Positions 19,581-27,823 of a stretch of 56,133 bases of DNA are shown one piece after another. The stretch lies in assembly GCA_031291715.1 (NCBI GenBank), contig JARLIN010000518.1, positions 1 to 56,133 of the forward strand, written 5' to 3'. A program made the position numbers and the translations under genes. Under the pieces are notes generated by a model. It was given only the letters and a program-made list of their open reading frames with translations. It did not search any database and was not told where the DNA came from. This DNA is from Rhodopila sp. GTDB taxonomy: Bacteria > Pseudomonadota > Alphaproteobacteria > Acetobacterales > Acetobacteraceae. The first letter of the stretch is position 1. The number at the start of each line of letters is the position of its first letter.

Positions 19581-19700
19581 AGGCGCCGCATCCCCCTCCC
19601 CGTTTTTGTCATCGCTCGGCCTTCGCCAAACCATGACAACAGGTATTCATCTTCCGTTAAGCTTTCTCTGCCAGTGTCCCCGCGAACGGTCTTCGGACCC

Positions 19701-19751
19701 TAGAGCGCGATCGTCTGAGGTTGCATCGACCTCAGACGTGAATCGCCCTCT
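19701..19751. repeat. REP-like palindrome 1
   Basis: GTCTGAGG (19713-19720) and CCTCAGAC (19730-19737) form a perfect 8-bp stem with a 9-base loop. Outside it, AGAGCGCGATC pairs imperfectly with GAATCGCCCTCT across a small bulge. It begins with TAGAGCGCGATCG, which recurs with two C/T changes as TAGAGCGTGATTG at 19765. It is probably a repetitive extragenic palindrome. Confidence 0.6.
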
Positions 19752-19764
19752 CAAGCAAATGAGA

Positions 19765-19803
19765 TAGAGCGTGATTGCTTCAGCCTGAAGCGATCATGCT
19801 TTA
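19765..19803. repeat. REP-like palindrome 2, next to a start codon
   Basis: A 39-base imperfect palindrome: left arm 19765-19783 and right arm 19785-19803 match at 16 of 19 positions around one central base, and the inner 12 bp (TGATTGCTTCAG / CTGAAGCGATCA) differ at one position. It shares its first 13 bases with the neighbouring palindrome. It lies only 12 bases before the ATG at 19816, so as RNA it could fold over the ribosome-binding region of the methyltransferase gene. Confidence 0.6.
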
Positions 19804-19815
19804 GCGAGGCCCAAA

Positions 19816-20598
19816 ATGAACCTCCCCATCCTGACGCCGCCAGATCCCGCCACGCTCCAGAATTTTTTCTTCCCCGTGTTCTGGGGCGCGACCGACCGGG
19901 ACATGGTCACCAGCCTGGTAAAGGCGGTTACCGAACGGGTCCAGCCCGGGTTCCATTTCGCGGACAACTTCTTCACTTGGGGCCGTAACAACTCCATGTT
20001 CGAGGATGGACCGTTCGTCCAATCCTGGCAGGGCAACACGGAATCCGCTTCCGACTTCGCCATCGTCTGGCGCCGTTATGTGCTGGCCTGTGCCGCCTAT
20101 CACGCGGTGCATCTGGACGGTGATTTCGTCGAATGCGGCTGCTACCGTGGGGTTGGCATCAAGACGGTGGTCGATTACCTCGGCGGCCCGGCCTTCCCGC
20201 GCACTTTCTGGGGCTACGACCTGTTCGAGCACAGCCCCGAAATGGAACACCATTCGATGAAGGACCACGGCCCCGACCTGGCCGGCGAAATCCGCGCCAA
20301 ATTCGCCGCGTATCCGCAGGTGAATATCATTCAGGGCGAAATTCCGGGCGTGTTCGGCAGCCAATCCCCCGACCGAATCAGCTACCTGCATATCGACCTT
20401 AATCAGGCCACCGCCGAGATCGCGGCCCTGAACGCCTTGTTCGACAGGGTCGTGCCATCGGGAATCGTCGTCCTGGACGACTACGAGTGGGCAATGGCCT
20501 ATCGCCGCCAGAAACTGACCGAGGATCCGTGGTTCGAGTCCCGGGGCTACCGCGTCATGCCGCTTCCCACCGGCCAGGGCCTCGTCATCAAGCGCTGA
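19816..20598 (+). CDS. TylF/MycF-like SAM methyltransferase
   Basis: This 260-residue protein resembles the TylF/MycF macrocin O-methyltransferase group. The SAM-binding region is GDFVECGCYRGVGIKTVVDY near residue 100, with TFWGYDLFE after it. The acidic residues of the metal/substrate site appear in ISYLHIDLNQATAE and GIVVLDDYEWAM. Bacterial relatives often modify sugars or polysaccharide components; the substrate here is unknown. It stands alone after purN, with a hairpin immediately upstream of its start. No obvious Shine-Dalgarno is seen except a weak GCGAGG. Confidence 0.8.
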   Translation: MNLPILTPPDPATLQNFFFPVFWGATDRDMVTSLVKAVTERVQPGFHFADNFFTWGRNNSMFEDGPFVQSWQGNTESASDFAIVWRRYVLACAAYHAVHLDGDFVECGCYRGVGIKTVVDYLGGPAFPRTFWGYDLFEHSPEMEHHSMKDHGPDLAGEIRAKFAAYPQVNIIQGEIPGVFGSQSPDRISYLHIDLNQATAEIAALNALFDRVVPSGIVVLDDYEWAMAYRRQKLTEDPWFESRGYRVMPLPTGQGLVIKR

Positions 20599-20673
20599 CC
20601 GCGCAACCTCTTGCCGAGGAATATCGGCCTGCCATAAAAGACATCGAAATATTTTTGGCGCGCGGGGGATCCA

Positions 20674-20832
20674 ATGGCCAGCCACGGCACAGCTCGTTAC
20701 ACCGGACCGGAAACCATCGAGGCCCTGACGGCGGATCGGGAGAAGATGTGGCACGGTTTCACGGCCGCAACCACCGGCGGCGTGATCTTCATGATCGTGC
20801 TCCTGATCGCGATGGCAGTCTTTTTGCTTTAG
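20674..20832 (+). CDS. Small aa3-oxidase subunit IV-like membrane protein
   Basis: This 52-residue protein begins MASHGTARYTGPETIEALTA and has a polar N-terminal half. A tryptophan-containing turn (MWHGFTAATTGG) comes just before one C-terminal membrane helix (VIFMIVLLIAMAVFLL). This layout fits the tiny aa3-type cytochrome c oxidase subunit IV family of alphaproteobacteria, in which a W-x-G-F/FxxA segment precedes the helix. No other oxidase genes are nearby, which is common for this orphan subunit. A purine-rich GGGGGAT stretch lies before the ATG. It may be co-transcribed with the preceding methyltransferase gene, about 75 bases away. Confidence 0.62.
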   Translation: MASHGTARYTGPETIEALTADREKMWHGFTAATTGGVIFMIVLLIAMAVFLL

Positions 20833-20901
20833 CCGAACGAGCCGCCGGTTCCCATGACGACCCGCATACCGTAGCCTGGAGGCAACGGGCGGGAGGAATC
20901 G

Positions 20902-21939
20902 ATGCCGAGCGTAACACGCAGAAGCGTGACCGCTGGGATTGCTGTCACAGCAGGGATCTTGAGTTGCCGCGGGGCCAACGCCGACCTCGCAGCACTCGAA
21001 ACCGCCGCTCGCGGCGAAGGCACCGTCACCTGGTACGTGGCGCAAATGAGCGGCGAAGCGGCCGAGGCTATGGGCCGCCGATTTACGAGGCGCTACCCCG
21101 GCATCACCGTCTCGGTCATCCGCACCACCGGCCAGGTCGCCTACGAGCGCCTGCAGCAGGAGCTCAAGAACAACACGCCCACCTGCGACGTGTTCAGCTC
21201 CACCGACATTTCCCAGTATCCCGCCCTGATGAAGCGCAACGCCCTGGCGCACTACGAGCCGCTGAGCGCCGGGGAACTGGCGGCGCCCTACCAGGGGTTG
21301 GGCGAGAAGGGATTCTACTACCCGACCACCGGTTCGCTGCAGATTCTGATCTACAATACGAAGACAGTCACCGGTGCCGACATTCCACGTCGCTGCACCG
21401 ACCTGCTCGACCCGAAATTCAAACGCCATGTTGCCATCGCGCACCCGGCGTTCAGCGGCTATTTCGGCCAATGGGTGCTGGCAATGCGCCGGCAATACGG
21501 CTGGGGTTATTTCGAGAAACTCGCAGCCAACAACCCGCGCGTCGGCCGATCGGGTAACGACCCGATCACCATGTTGAACGCTGGCGAATGCGTCGTTGGT
21601 ACCGGTCCGGCCAGCACCGCCACGGTGACCGCCGGGCGCGGCAATCCGATCGGCATTGTCTACCCGGAAGACGGGACAGTCCTGTGCGTCGGTCCCTCGG
21701 CCGTCGCCGCCGCCGCGCCACATCCGAACGCCGCCCGCCTGTTTATGGAATGGCTGCTGAGCCGCGACTATGCCGATGCCTGTCGCGAGTGGTCGCTGGA
21801 GCCGGTGCGCGCCGATGCCGAGCCGCTGCCTGGGATAAAGCCGATCAGCGCGATCAAGACCCTGACTGTGAGCGCCTCCGAAATCGCCCGGGAACTCCCG
21901 GACACGATCGAGCAGTGGCGCGAGACTTTTGGCAACTGA
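20902..21939 (+). CDS. ABC substrate-binding protein 1 of 3
   Basis: This 345-residue family-1 extracellular solute-binding protein resembles the Fe(III)/putrescine/thiamine-type group. The leader has twin arginines (TRRSVTAGIAVTAG) and a likely cleavage after ANA, suggesting Tat export. The mature part begins with alternating hydrophobic strands (GTVTWYVAQMSGEAAEAMG) and contains VIRTTGQVAYERLQQELKNN, CDVFSSTDISQY and the C-terminal ELPDTIEQWRETFG. GGGAGGA precedes the ATG. It is the first of three consecutive paralogues sharing one permease and ATPase downstream. The ligand is not determined by sequence; ferric ion or a polyamine-like cation are the family possibilities. Confidence 0.88.
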   Translation: MPSVTRRSVTAGIAVTAGILSCRGANADLAALETAARGEGTVTWYVAQMSGEAAEAMGRRFTRRYPGITVSVIRTTGQVAYERLQQELKNNTPTCDVFSSTDISQYPALMKRNALAHYEPLSAGELAAPYQGLGEKGFYYPTTGSLQILIYNTKTVTGADIPRRCTDLLDPKFKRHVAIAHPAFSGYFGQWVLAMRRQYGWGYFEKLAANNPRVGRSGNDPITMLNAGECVVGTGPASTATVTAGRGNPIGIVYPEDGTVLCVGPSAVAAAAPHPNAARLFMEWLLSRDYADACREWSLEPVRADAEPLPGIKPISAIKTLTVSASEIARELPDTIEQWRETFGN

Positions 21940-21948
21940 GGACCAATC

Positions 21949-22992
21949 ATGATCCACGCTTTGAACCGACGTACCCTGCTGGCCGGTTTCGGCGCTCTCG
22001 CCGCCGCGACACCGTTTCGTGCCCATGCCTCCGGCATCACACCGGAGTTGATCGAGGCCGCCCGCAAGGAAGGTACTCTGACCTGGTACATCGCCCAGGT
22101 CGATACCGAAACGGCTGAGGCGATGGGCCGGGCGTTCACGGGCCAATTTCCGGGGGTGCGGGTCGCGGTGATTCGCACCACGGGACAGGTTGCCTATGAG
22201 CGTCTGTTGCAGGATCTGAAGAACAATGCACCGCAATGCGATGTCTTCAGCTCCACCGATGTCTCGCAGTACATCCCGCTGAAACAACGCGGTGCGTTGG
22301 CGAACTATACGCCTGCCGGCGCGGCCACCTTGCTGCCGGCGTTCCAGAAGGTCGCCGATCCTTCCTATATGTATCCCTCCAGCGCGACGTCTCATCTGCT
22401 GATCTACAACAACCTCAAGGTGAAGCCGGAGGAAGCGCCAAAGAGCTGGCCCGATCTGCTGGACCCGCGCTGGAAAGGCCGCGTCGCGACCGGCCATCCC
22501 GCGTTCAGCGGCTGCACCGGTATTTGGGTGCTGGCACTGAAGAAAGCTTATGGCTGGGAATTTTTCGAGAAACTGGCGCAGAACAACCCGCGGATTGGCC
22601 GTTCCGGCAACGATCCGGTCACGCTGATCAACGCAGGCGAGTGCCTGGTGGGGCCGGCGCCGGCGAACACAGCGTTCCAGCAGGTGGACAAAGGCAACCC
22701 GTTGGTGCCGGTGTATCCGGCCGATGGGGCGACGTTGTGCGTCGGCCCATCCTCGGTCATGGCCAACGCGCCGCATCCCAATGCCGCTCGCCTTTATATG
22801 GAATGGCTGATGAGCGATGATTTTTCCAAGCTGTCCGTCGCCAACCACGGCGATCCCGTGCATCCGGGTCTGGCGCTGACATCGGGGCAGAAGCCGCTGG
22901 ACCAGGTGCCGATCATGTCCTTGTCGGTGCAGGAGATCGCCAAGGGCGTGCCTGAGATCATCGAGCAATGGAGGGATACGTTCGGCGGTTGA
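21949..22992 (+). CDS. ABC substrate-binding protein 2 of 3
   Basis: This 347-residue paralogue of the preceding protein starts nine bases after its stop. The leader NRRTLLAGFGALAAATPF is a good Tat-type signal, with a cleavage site near AHA. The conserved core is again visible: GTLTWYIAQVDTETAEAMG, VIRTTGQVAYERLLQDLKNN, CDVFSSTDVSQY, and KGRVATGHPAFSGCTGIWV, which is shared closely with copy 3. It lies in the periplasm and delivers a ligand to the common permease. The changes in the middle region relative to copy 1 may give a different ligand or affinity. Confidence 0.88.
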   Translation: MIHALNRRTLLAGFGALAAATPFRAHASGITPELIEAARKEGTLTWYIAQVDTETAEAMGRAFTGQFPGVRVAVIRTTGQVAYERLLQDLKNNAPQCDVFSSTDVSQYIPLKQRGALANYTPAGAATLLPAFQKVADPSYMYPSSATSHLLIYNNLKVKPEEAPKSWPDLLDPRWKGRVATGHPAFSGCTGIWVLALKKAYGWEFFEKLAQNNPRIGRSGNDPVTLINAGECLVGPAPANTAFQQVDKGNPLVPVYPADGATLCVGPSSVMANAPHPNAARLYMEWLMSDDFSKLSVANHGDPVHPGLALTSGQKPLDQVPIMSLSVQEIAKGVPEIIEQWRDTFGG

Positions 22993-23036
22993 GAGAACCT
23001 TGTTGCCATGCGTAACTTCCGGCCCGGAGGAAATCG

Positions 23037-24086
23037 ATGCCCAAAAACATAACGCGCCGGCATGCTGCTGCCGGTCTGGCGGCCCTGGCCGCCGTGCCGA
23101 AAGTCGCGAAGGCGGACGCCACTGCATCGGATCATCCGGCGCTGGAAGCAGCTGCGCACGACGAAGGCGCTCTGACCTGGTACATCGCACAGGTGGATGC
23201 CCAGACCGCCGAAAACTTGGGGCGGGCATTCAGCCAAACATATCCCAGTGTGAATGTTGGCGTGATCCGCACCACCGGACAGGTTGCGTATCAGCGCCTG
23301 CTGATGGACATCAAAAACCATACCCCGCAATGCGATGTCTTCAGCACCACGGACATCTCCCATATGCCGATCCTGAAGGAGCGGCATGAGTTGACCGAGT
23401 ATGTACCAGCCAACGCCGAGGCCCTGCTGCCGGCATTCAAGGCGCTGTCGGACCCCGGGTTTTCCTACATCACCAACGCAGCTCGCTATTTCCTTATATA
23501 CAATAAGGACAAAGTGAAACCCGAGGACGTGCCGCGAGCGTGGACCGACCTGCTGGACCCGAAATGGAAAGGCCGGGTCGCCACCGGCCATCCGGCCTTC
23601 AGCGGCTGCACCGGTACCTGGGCATTGGGCGTAAAGAAAGTCCACGGCTGGGATTTCTTTGAGAAACTATCAAAGAACAATCCACGCATCGGTCGCTCCG
23701 CCGTCGATCCGATGACCCTGATCAACGCCGGCGAGTGCCTGGTCGGAGTCGGTTCAGCAAACAATGCCTATGCTTCGATAGACAAGGGTAATCCGATCGG
23801 CGTCGTCCACCCGTCCGACGGCCTCGTTCTGTGCGTCACGCCATCCGGCATACCCGCGCACCCGCCGCACCCGAATGCCGCCAAGCTCTTCATGGAATGG
23901 CTGCTCAGCCCTGAATATGCCAGGATGATCACCGCCGACGGCAGCGAGCCAATTCTTGTAGGCGTTCCGCCGCGACCTGGCATGCCGCCGCTGGCGGAGC
24001 AGAAGATCGTCCCGTTGACAGTGGACGAAATCCGCACCGGCGTCCCCGAGGTGATCGAACAGTGGCGGGATACGTTCGGAAGTTAG
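23037..24086 (+). CDS. ABC substrate-binding protein 3 of 3
   Basis: This is the third paralogue, 349 residues. The leader MPKNITRRHAAAGLAALAAV has twin arginines and is followed by an AKA-type cleavage site. Core motifs match copy 2: ALTWYIAQVDAQTAENLG, VIRTTGQVAYQRLLMDIKNH, CDVFSTTDISHM and GRVATGHPAFSGCTGTWA, ending PEVIEQWRDTFGS. GGAGG precedes the ATG. A 44-base gap separates it from copy 2, and the permease follows after a short leader region. All three copies are full length, so none is an evident pseudogene. Confidence 0.88.
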   Translation: MPKNITRRHAAAGLAALAAVPKVAKADATASDHPALEAAAHDEGALTWYIAQVDAQTAENLGRAFSQTYPSVNVGVIRTTGQVAYQRLLMDIKNHTPQCDVFSTTDISHMPILKERHELTEYVPANAEALLPAFKALSDPGFSYITNAARYFLIYNKDKVKPEDVPRAWTDLLDPKWKGRVATGHPAFSGCTGTWALGVKKVHGWDFFEKLSKNNPRIGRSAVDPMTLINAGECLVGVGSANNAYASIDKGNPIGVVHPSDGLVLCVTPSGIPAHPPHPNAAKLFMEWLLSPEYARMITADGSEPILVGVPPRPGMPPLAEQKIVPLTVDEIRTGVPEVIEQWRDTFGS

Positions 24087-24090
24087 CCCC

Positions 24091-24114
24091 GCGGGTCTGG
24101 TCAACCAGTCCGCG
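24091..24114 (+). promoter_or_regulatory. Stem-loop between binding protein and permease genes
   Basis: GCGG and CTGG pair with CCAG and CCGC around the loop TCAA, with a small internal bulge. A hairpin just after a binding-protein gene is a common way to keep its mRNA more abundant than that of the permease. This role is inferred. Confidence 0.35.
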
Positions 24115-24142
24115 TCCGCGTAACGTCACGGTTGAGGGAACG

Positions 24143-24208
24143 ATGTTACAACAAGCGCCATCCACGGAACATATTGGACAGGGCCGCCGCCAGCGGCGTG
24201 GCGCTTGA
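24143..24208 (+). CDS. 21-codon leader ORF overlapping the permease start
   Basis: ATG at 24143 has a good ribosome-binding site (GAGGGAACG) and opens a 21-residue frame starting MLQQAPSTEH and ending RRQRRGA. Its TGA stop (24206-24208) overlaps the TTG start of the permease as TTGA. The arginine-rich end and the overlap suggest a leader peptide whose translation brings ribosomes to the weak permease start. Alternatively, it is the true permease N-terminus displaced by a one-base sequence error. Confidence 0.4.
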   Translation: MLQQAPSTEHIGQGRRQRRGA

Positions 24209-25920
24209 GCACGACTCTTCCCCAAATCCGCCGGCGCACGTTTCCCTTTGATCCATTGTTGGTCCTGTGGATCGTGCTGGCCGCGGCGCTGGTTCTTCTG
24301 GTGGTAAATCCGTTGTTCCGGCTGGTGCAGACCAGTCTGCAGGACACTGATACCGGCGCCTTCACGTGGATGAACTACGTGACCGCATATTCCAGGCCGC
24401 GCTACATCACGGCGATGCTGAACTCGCTGCGCCTCGGCGTCGGCGTCACCGTGTTGTGCCTGCTGTTCGCGGTGCCGATTGCCTGGGCGGTTTCCCGCAC
24501 CGACATGCCGGGCAAGAGTATCATCCGTTTCCTCGTCTTGGGCGCCTTCGTCACCCCGCCCTATCTGGGCGCCATCGGTTGGATACTGCTGGCGGGGCCG
24601 AATTCCGGCTGGCTCAACCGCGTCTGGATGTCGCTGACCGGCGCTCGGGAAGGCCTATTGAACATCTATTCGTTCGAAGGCCTCACCTTCAACATCGCGA
24701 TTTATTCGTTCCCCTATTTGTTCATCTTCACCTCGGCGGCGCTGGAGCTGGTTTCGTCTGAGATGGAGGACGCCGCCAACATCCTGGGTGCGGGCACCCT
24801 GCGCACGACGTTGCGGATCGCGCTGCCGATGGCCTTGCCCGCCATCCTGGGTGGCGCGATCGTGACGTTTCTGGAGGCGATTGCCCTGTTCGGCTCCCCC
24901 GCGCTGATCGCCATCCCGGCGCGCTTCAATGTCGTGACGACTCAGTTGCTGCAATTCTTCAGCCAGCCGATTCGGGCGGAGGTCGCCGCCGCCTATGCCG
25001 TACCGCTGCTGCTCATAACCGTCGTGATGTTCGGACTGCAGCGTCAGTTGGTGCGTCGCCGCGGCTTCATTGCGTTAACCGGCAAGGGCGGCGAGCGGCG
25101 GATCATGGAGCTTGGACCCTGGCGCTGGGTCATGCTCGGCTACGCGCTTGTCATCCTGTCTCTGTCAGTACTCCTTCCTTATATAGTACTGGGACAGGCG
25201 GCGTTGTCGAAAGCCTGGGGCCGCGGGTTCAGCCTCGACAACCTAACCCTGCACAATTTCACCTATCTGCTGTTCGAGCACGAAACCGCCGGGCGGTCGG
25301 TGCTGAACAGCTTCACCTATGCGGCCGCCGCCGCCTGCATCGCCATCACGCTGGGACTATCTATCGCCTATATCGCCAGTCGCCGCCTGCTCCCATTCTC
25401 CGGAGTCCTCAGCTTCCTTTGCATGGCGCCGTTCGTCGTGCCGGGTATCGTGCTGGCCATTGCGTTCTACGCCGCCTACGCCCCACCTCCTTTCGCGCTG
25501 TATGGCACCGCCACCATTCTGATCCTGGCTTTCGCCACCCGCTTCCTGCCGGTCGGCTATGCCAACGCCGACGCGGCGATCCGCGCGATCAACCCGGAAA
25601 TGGAGGAAGCCGTCCGCATTCTGGGCGGCGGCCGCCTGACCGCCATCCGCCAGGTGCTGGCGCCGCTGATGAAGCGCAACCTGATCGGCGCCTGGCTGCT
25701 GGTGTTCATCCCTGCCACCCGCGAGCTGTCCAGTGCCATGTTCCTGTATGGTCCGAAAACGCGAACTATGTCGGTGATGCTGATGGACATGAGCGAGGAG
25801 GGCAATTTCGAGAGTCTCGCCGCTTTAGGCTTCCTGCTGCTGGCTTCCACCCTGGTCATTGTCGGCGTCGCGACCGCGCTGCTGGGCCGTGATTTCATGC
25901 TGCGCCGAGAGAGACAATGA
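24205..25920 (+). CDS. Fused ABC permease, FbpB-type (two halves)
   Basis: This 571-residue inner-membrane protein has two fused permease halves, as in iron-type FbpB/AfuB systems. Each half has about six helices and ends in an EAA loop: EMEDAANILGAGTLRTTLRI near residue 190 and EMEEAVRILGGGRLTAIRQV near residue 470. The start is TTG at 24205, giving MSTTLPQIRRRTFPFDPL; it has little Shine-Dalgarno of its own and overlaps an upstream 21-codon frame. Its stop overlaps the ATPase start as ATGA. It pairs with three binding proteins and one ATPase in one operon. Confidence 0.9.
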   Translation: MSTTLPQIRRRTFPFDPLLVLWIVLAAALVLLVVNPLFRLVQTSLQDTDTGAFTWMNYVTAYSRPRYITAMLNSLRLGVGVTVLCLLFAVPIAWAVSRTDMPGKSIIRFLVLGAFVTPPYLGAIGWILLAGPNSGWLNRVWMSLTGAREGLLNIYSFEGLTFNIAIYSFPYLFIFTSAALELVSSEMEDAANILGAGTLRTTLRIALPMALPAILGGAIVTFLEAIALFGSPALIAIPARFNVVTTQLLQFFSQPIRAEVAAAYAVPLLLITVVMFGLQRQLVRRRGFIALTGKGGERRIMELGPWRWVMLGYALVILSLSVLLPYIVLGQAALSKAWGRGFSLDNLTLHNFTYLLFEHETAGRSVLNSFTYAAAAACIAITLGLSIAYIASRRLLPFSGVLSFLCMAPFVVPGIVLAIAFYAAYAPPPFALYGTATILILAFATRFLPVGYANADAAIRAINPEMEEAVRILGGGRLTAIRQVLAPLMKRNLIGAWLLVFIPATRELSSAMFLYGPKTRTMSVMLMDMSEEGNFESLAALGFLLLASTLVIVGVATALLGRDFMLRRERQ

Positions 25921-27017
25921 GCGACCCATTCAACAGCAAGCTATCCCTGATCGGCCTGGGCAAGAGTTTTGGGCCGGTCCCTGCCGTGGCCGATGTTTCA
26001 TTGTCTCTGCGCCCGGGGGAGTTTGTCTCCCTGCTAGGTCCGTCCGGCTGTGGCAAGACGACGACCTTGCGGATGATCGCCGGCTTCATGAAGCCGACTG
26101 CGGGACGGATCGAGGTGAACGGGCAGACCGTTTCATCCCCCAGCCACGTCGTCGCGCCGGAAAAGCGCGGCATGTCGATGATTTTCCAAAGCTACGCGAT
26201 CTGGCCGAACATGACGGTCGGGCAGAACGTCGCCTTTGGGCTGAAGCTGCGAAAGATCTCCTCGGCTGAAGTCACGGAGCGGGTCAACCGCATCCTGGAT
26301 ACTGTCCAACTCCGCCATTTGAAGGATCGCTACCCGGCTGAACTGTCCGGGGGCCAGCAGCAGCGTGTCGCCCTGGCGCGGGCTATCGTCATCGAGCCCG
26401 AGGTGCTGCTTCTGGACGAACCGCTGTCGAATCTGGACGCCAACCTTCGCGAGGAGATGCGCAGCGAGATCCGCCGCCTGCACGACGCGTTCCGTATCAC
26501 CACGGTCTATGTGACGCACGATCAGTCGGAAGCGATGGTCACCAGCGATCGGATCGTGGTGATGAACCGCGGCCGGATCGAGCAGGTCGACGATCCGGTG
26601 ACCATGTATCGCCGCCCACGGTCGCGCTTCGTCGCGGGCTTCATCGGTCGGACGAACCTTCTGGATGGCAAGAGAGACGGAAATCGGATCGTCTTTCCCG
26701 GCTTCGATGTTCCCGCCGGCAGTGCCCCGGGCGGCGATGTGCCTGGGGCAAGCTTCTCCGTCCGGCCGCAGACCATCGTTCTGCATGATGCGCCGCCGGC
26801 CGATGGCGGCCGAAGCTGGTGGATATCCGGGCAGATCGAGGAACGCGCCTATCTGGGCGAATATTGGGAATACGTTGTCCGTCCGACCGGATCGAAGTTG
26901 CGGCTTCGTGTCAGCACCCCGCCCACCGACGTGCATACGATCGACCGGGAGGTTTGGATGGAAATCGACCCGACCCGCATCGCGCCTATCCCCGGCCCGG
27001 AAGGAGATGTCCAATGA
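25917..27017 (+). CDS. ABC transporter ATPase, FbpC/PotA type
   Basis: This 366-residue ATP-binding subunit of the importer has Walker A LLGPSGCGKTTTLR near residue 40, Q-loop SMIFQSYAIWPNMTV, signature LSGGQQQRVALARA, Walker B VLLLDEPLSNLDANL and the switch histidine in VYVTHDQSEAM. A TOBE-type regulatory domain fills the C-terminal third. It overlaps the permease and the following enoyl-CoA hydratase gene by 4 bp each. The group covers iron, polyamine and thiamine importers, so the substrate stays open. Confidence 0.93.
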   Translation: MSDPFNSKLSLIGLGKSFGPVPAVADVSLSLRPGEFVSLLGPSGCGKTTTLRMIAGFMKPTAGRIEVNGQTVSSPSHVVAPEKRGMSMIFQSYAIWPNMTVGQNVAFGLKLRKISSAEVTERVNRILDTVQLRHLKDRYPAELSGGQQQRVALARAIVIEPEVLLLDEPLSNLDANLREEMRSEIRRLHDAFRITTVYVTHDQSEAMVTSDRIVVMNRGRIEQVDDPVTMYRRPRSRFVAGFIGRTNLLDGKRDGNRIVFPGFDVPAGSAPGGDVPGASFSVRPQTIVLHDAPPADGGRSWWISGQIEERAYLGEYWEYVVRPTGSKLRLRVSTPPTDVHTIDREVWMEIDPTRIAPIPGPEGDVQ

Positions 27018-27823
27018 ACGCACCGGTGAGTATCCCACTCGCGACCGAGAACATGCTGGCCGAGATCGACGGGCCGATCGGCTGGATGACTTTCAACAAG
27101 CCCGCCCGCCGCAACGCGGTGTCGCTGGATATGTGGGAAGCCATTCCAACGATTCTTGACCGGTTCGAGCAGGATCCCGCGGTGCGGGTGATCGTGCTGA
27201 AAGGCGCCGGCGAGCAGGCTTTCGTGTCCGGCGCGGATATTTCTCAGTTTGAGAAGGTGCGGTCCTCGCAGGAAACCAATGCGCACTACGAAAAAGTCAG
27301 CGGCGCGGCCAGCCAGCGGCTGCTGGCCTGTGGCAAGCCGACCATCGCGATGATCCGCGGTTTCTGCATCGGCGGCGGCCTGGCTATCGCCATCGGCTGT
27401 GACATCCGCATCGCCAATGAAGGCGCTCGCTTCGGTATCCCGGCCGCCAGACTGGGGCTGGGGTACGGCGCGCCGGGCGTGAAGAAGCTGATGGAACTCG
27501 TCGGCCCCTCCTTCACCAAGGAAATCTTCTTCACCGCGCGGCATTTTTCTGCCGCCGAGGCGAAGGAGATGGGCCTGGTGAACCGGGTCGTGGCTGATGA
27601 GGCGCTGGAGGAATACACGCGCCGGTACTGCGCGACGATCGGCGACAATGCGCCGATGACCATGCACGCGCTGAAGCGCACGGTGGGTGAACTGGTGCGC
27701 GGCGAGAAGGCTGACTTGGCCGTCTGTGAAGAACTGGTGAAAGCCTGTTTCGACAGCCAAGATTACACCGAAGGCCGCCGCGCGTTCATGGAGAAGCGGC
27801 GGCCGGTATTCCGGGGGACGTGA
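27014..27823 (+). CDS. Enoyl-CoA hydratase/isomerase family protein
   Basis: This 269-residue crotonase-fold protein starts MNAPVSIPLATENML. The CoA-binding and oxyanion-hole regions are visible: FVSGADISQFEKV near residue 75 and GFCIGGGLAIAIGCDIRI near residue 115, then GARFGIPAARLGLGY, where the glutamates of classical hydratases are expected but not obvious. It may therefore be a divergent hydratase or another crotonase reaction. The ATG overlaps the ATPase stop as ATGA, so it is translated with the ABC importer. This tight coupling suggests that the imported compound or its product is handled as a CoA ester, but that is inference. Confidence 0.86.
   Translation: MNAPVSIPLATENMLAEIDGPIGWMTFNKPARRNAVSLDMWEAIPTILDRFEQDPAVRVIVLKGAGEQAFVSGADISQFEKVRSSQETNAHYEKVSGAASQRLLACGKPTIAMIRGFCIGGGLAIAIGCDIRIANEGARFGIPAARLGLGYGAPGVKKLMELVGPSFTKEIFFTARHFSAAEAKEMGLVNRVVADEALEEYTRRYCATIGDNAPMTMHALKRTVGELVRGEKADLAVCEELVKACFDSQDYTEGRRAFMEKRRPVFRGT

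Noticed and set aside
19801-23229. 1142-codon minus-strand frame across the binding-protein genes
   Set aside because: It is an antisense shadow: the plus strand encodes a methyltransferase, a small membrane protein and three clear binding proteins, and the antisense product has no domain.
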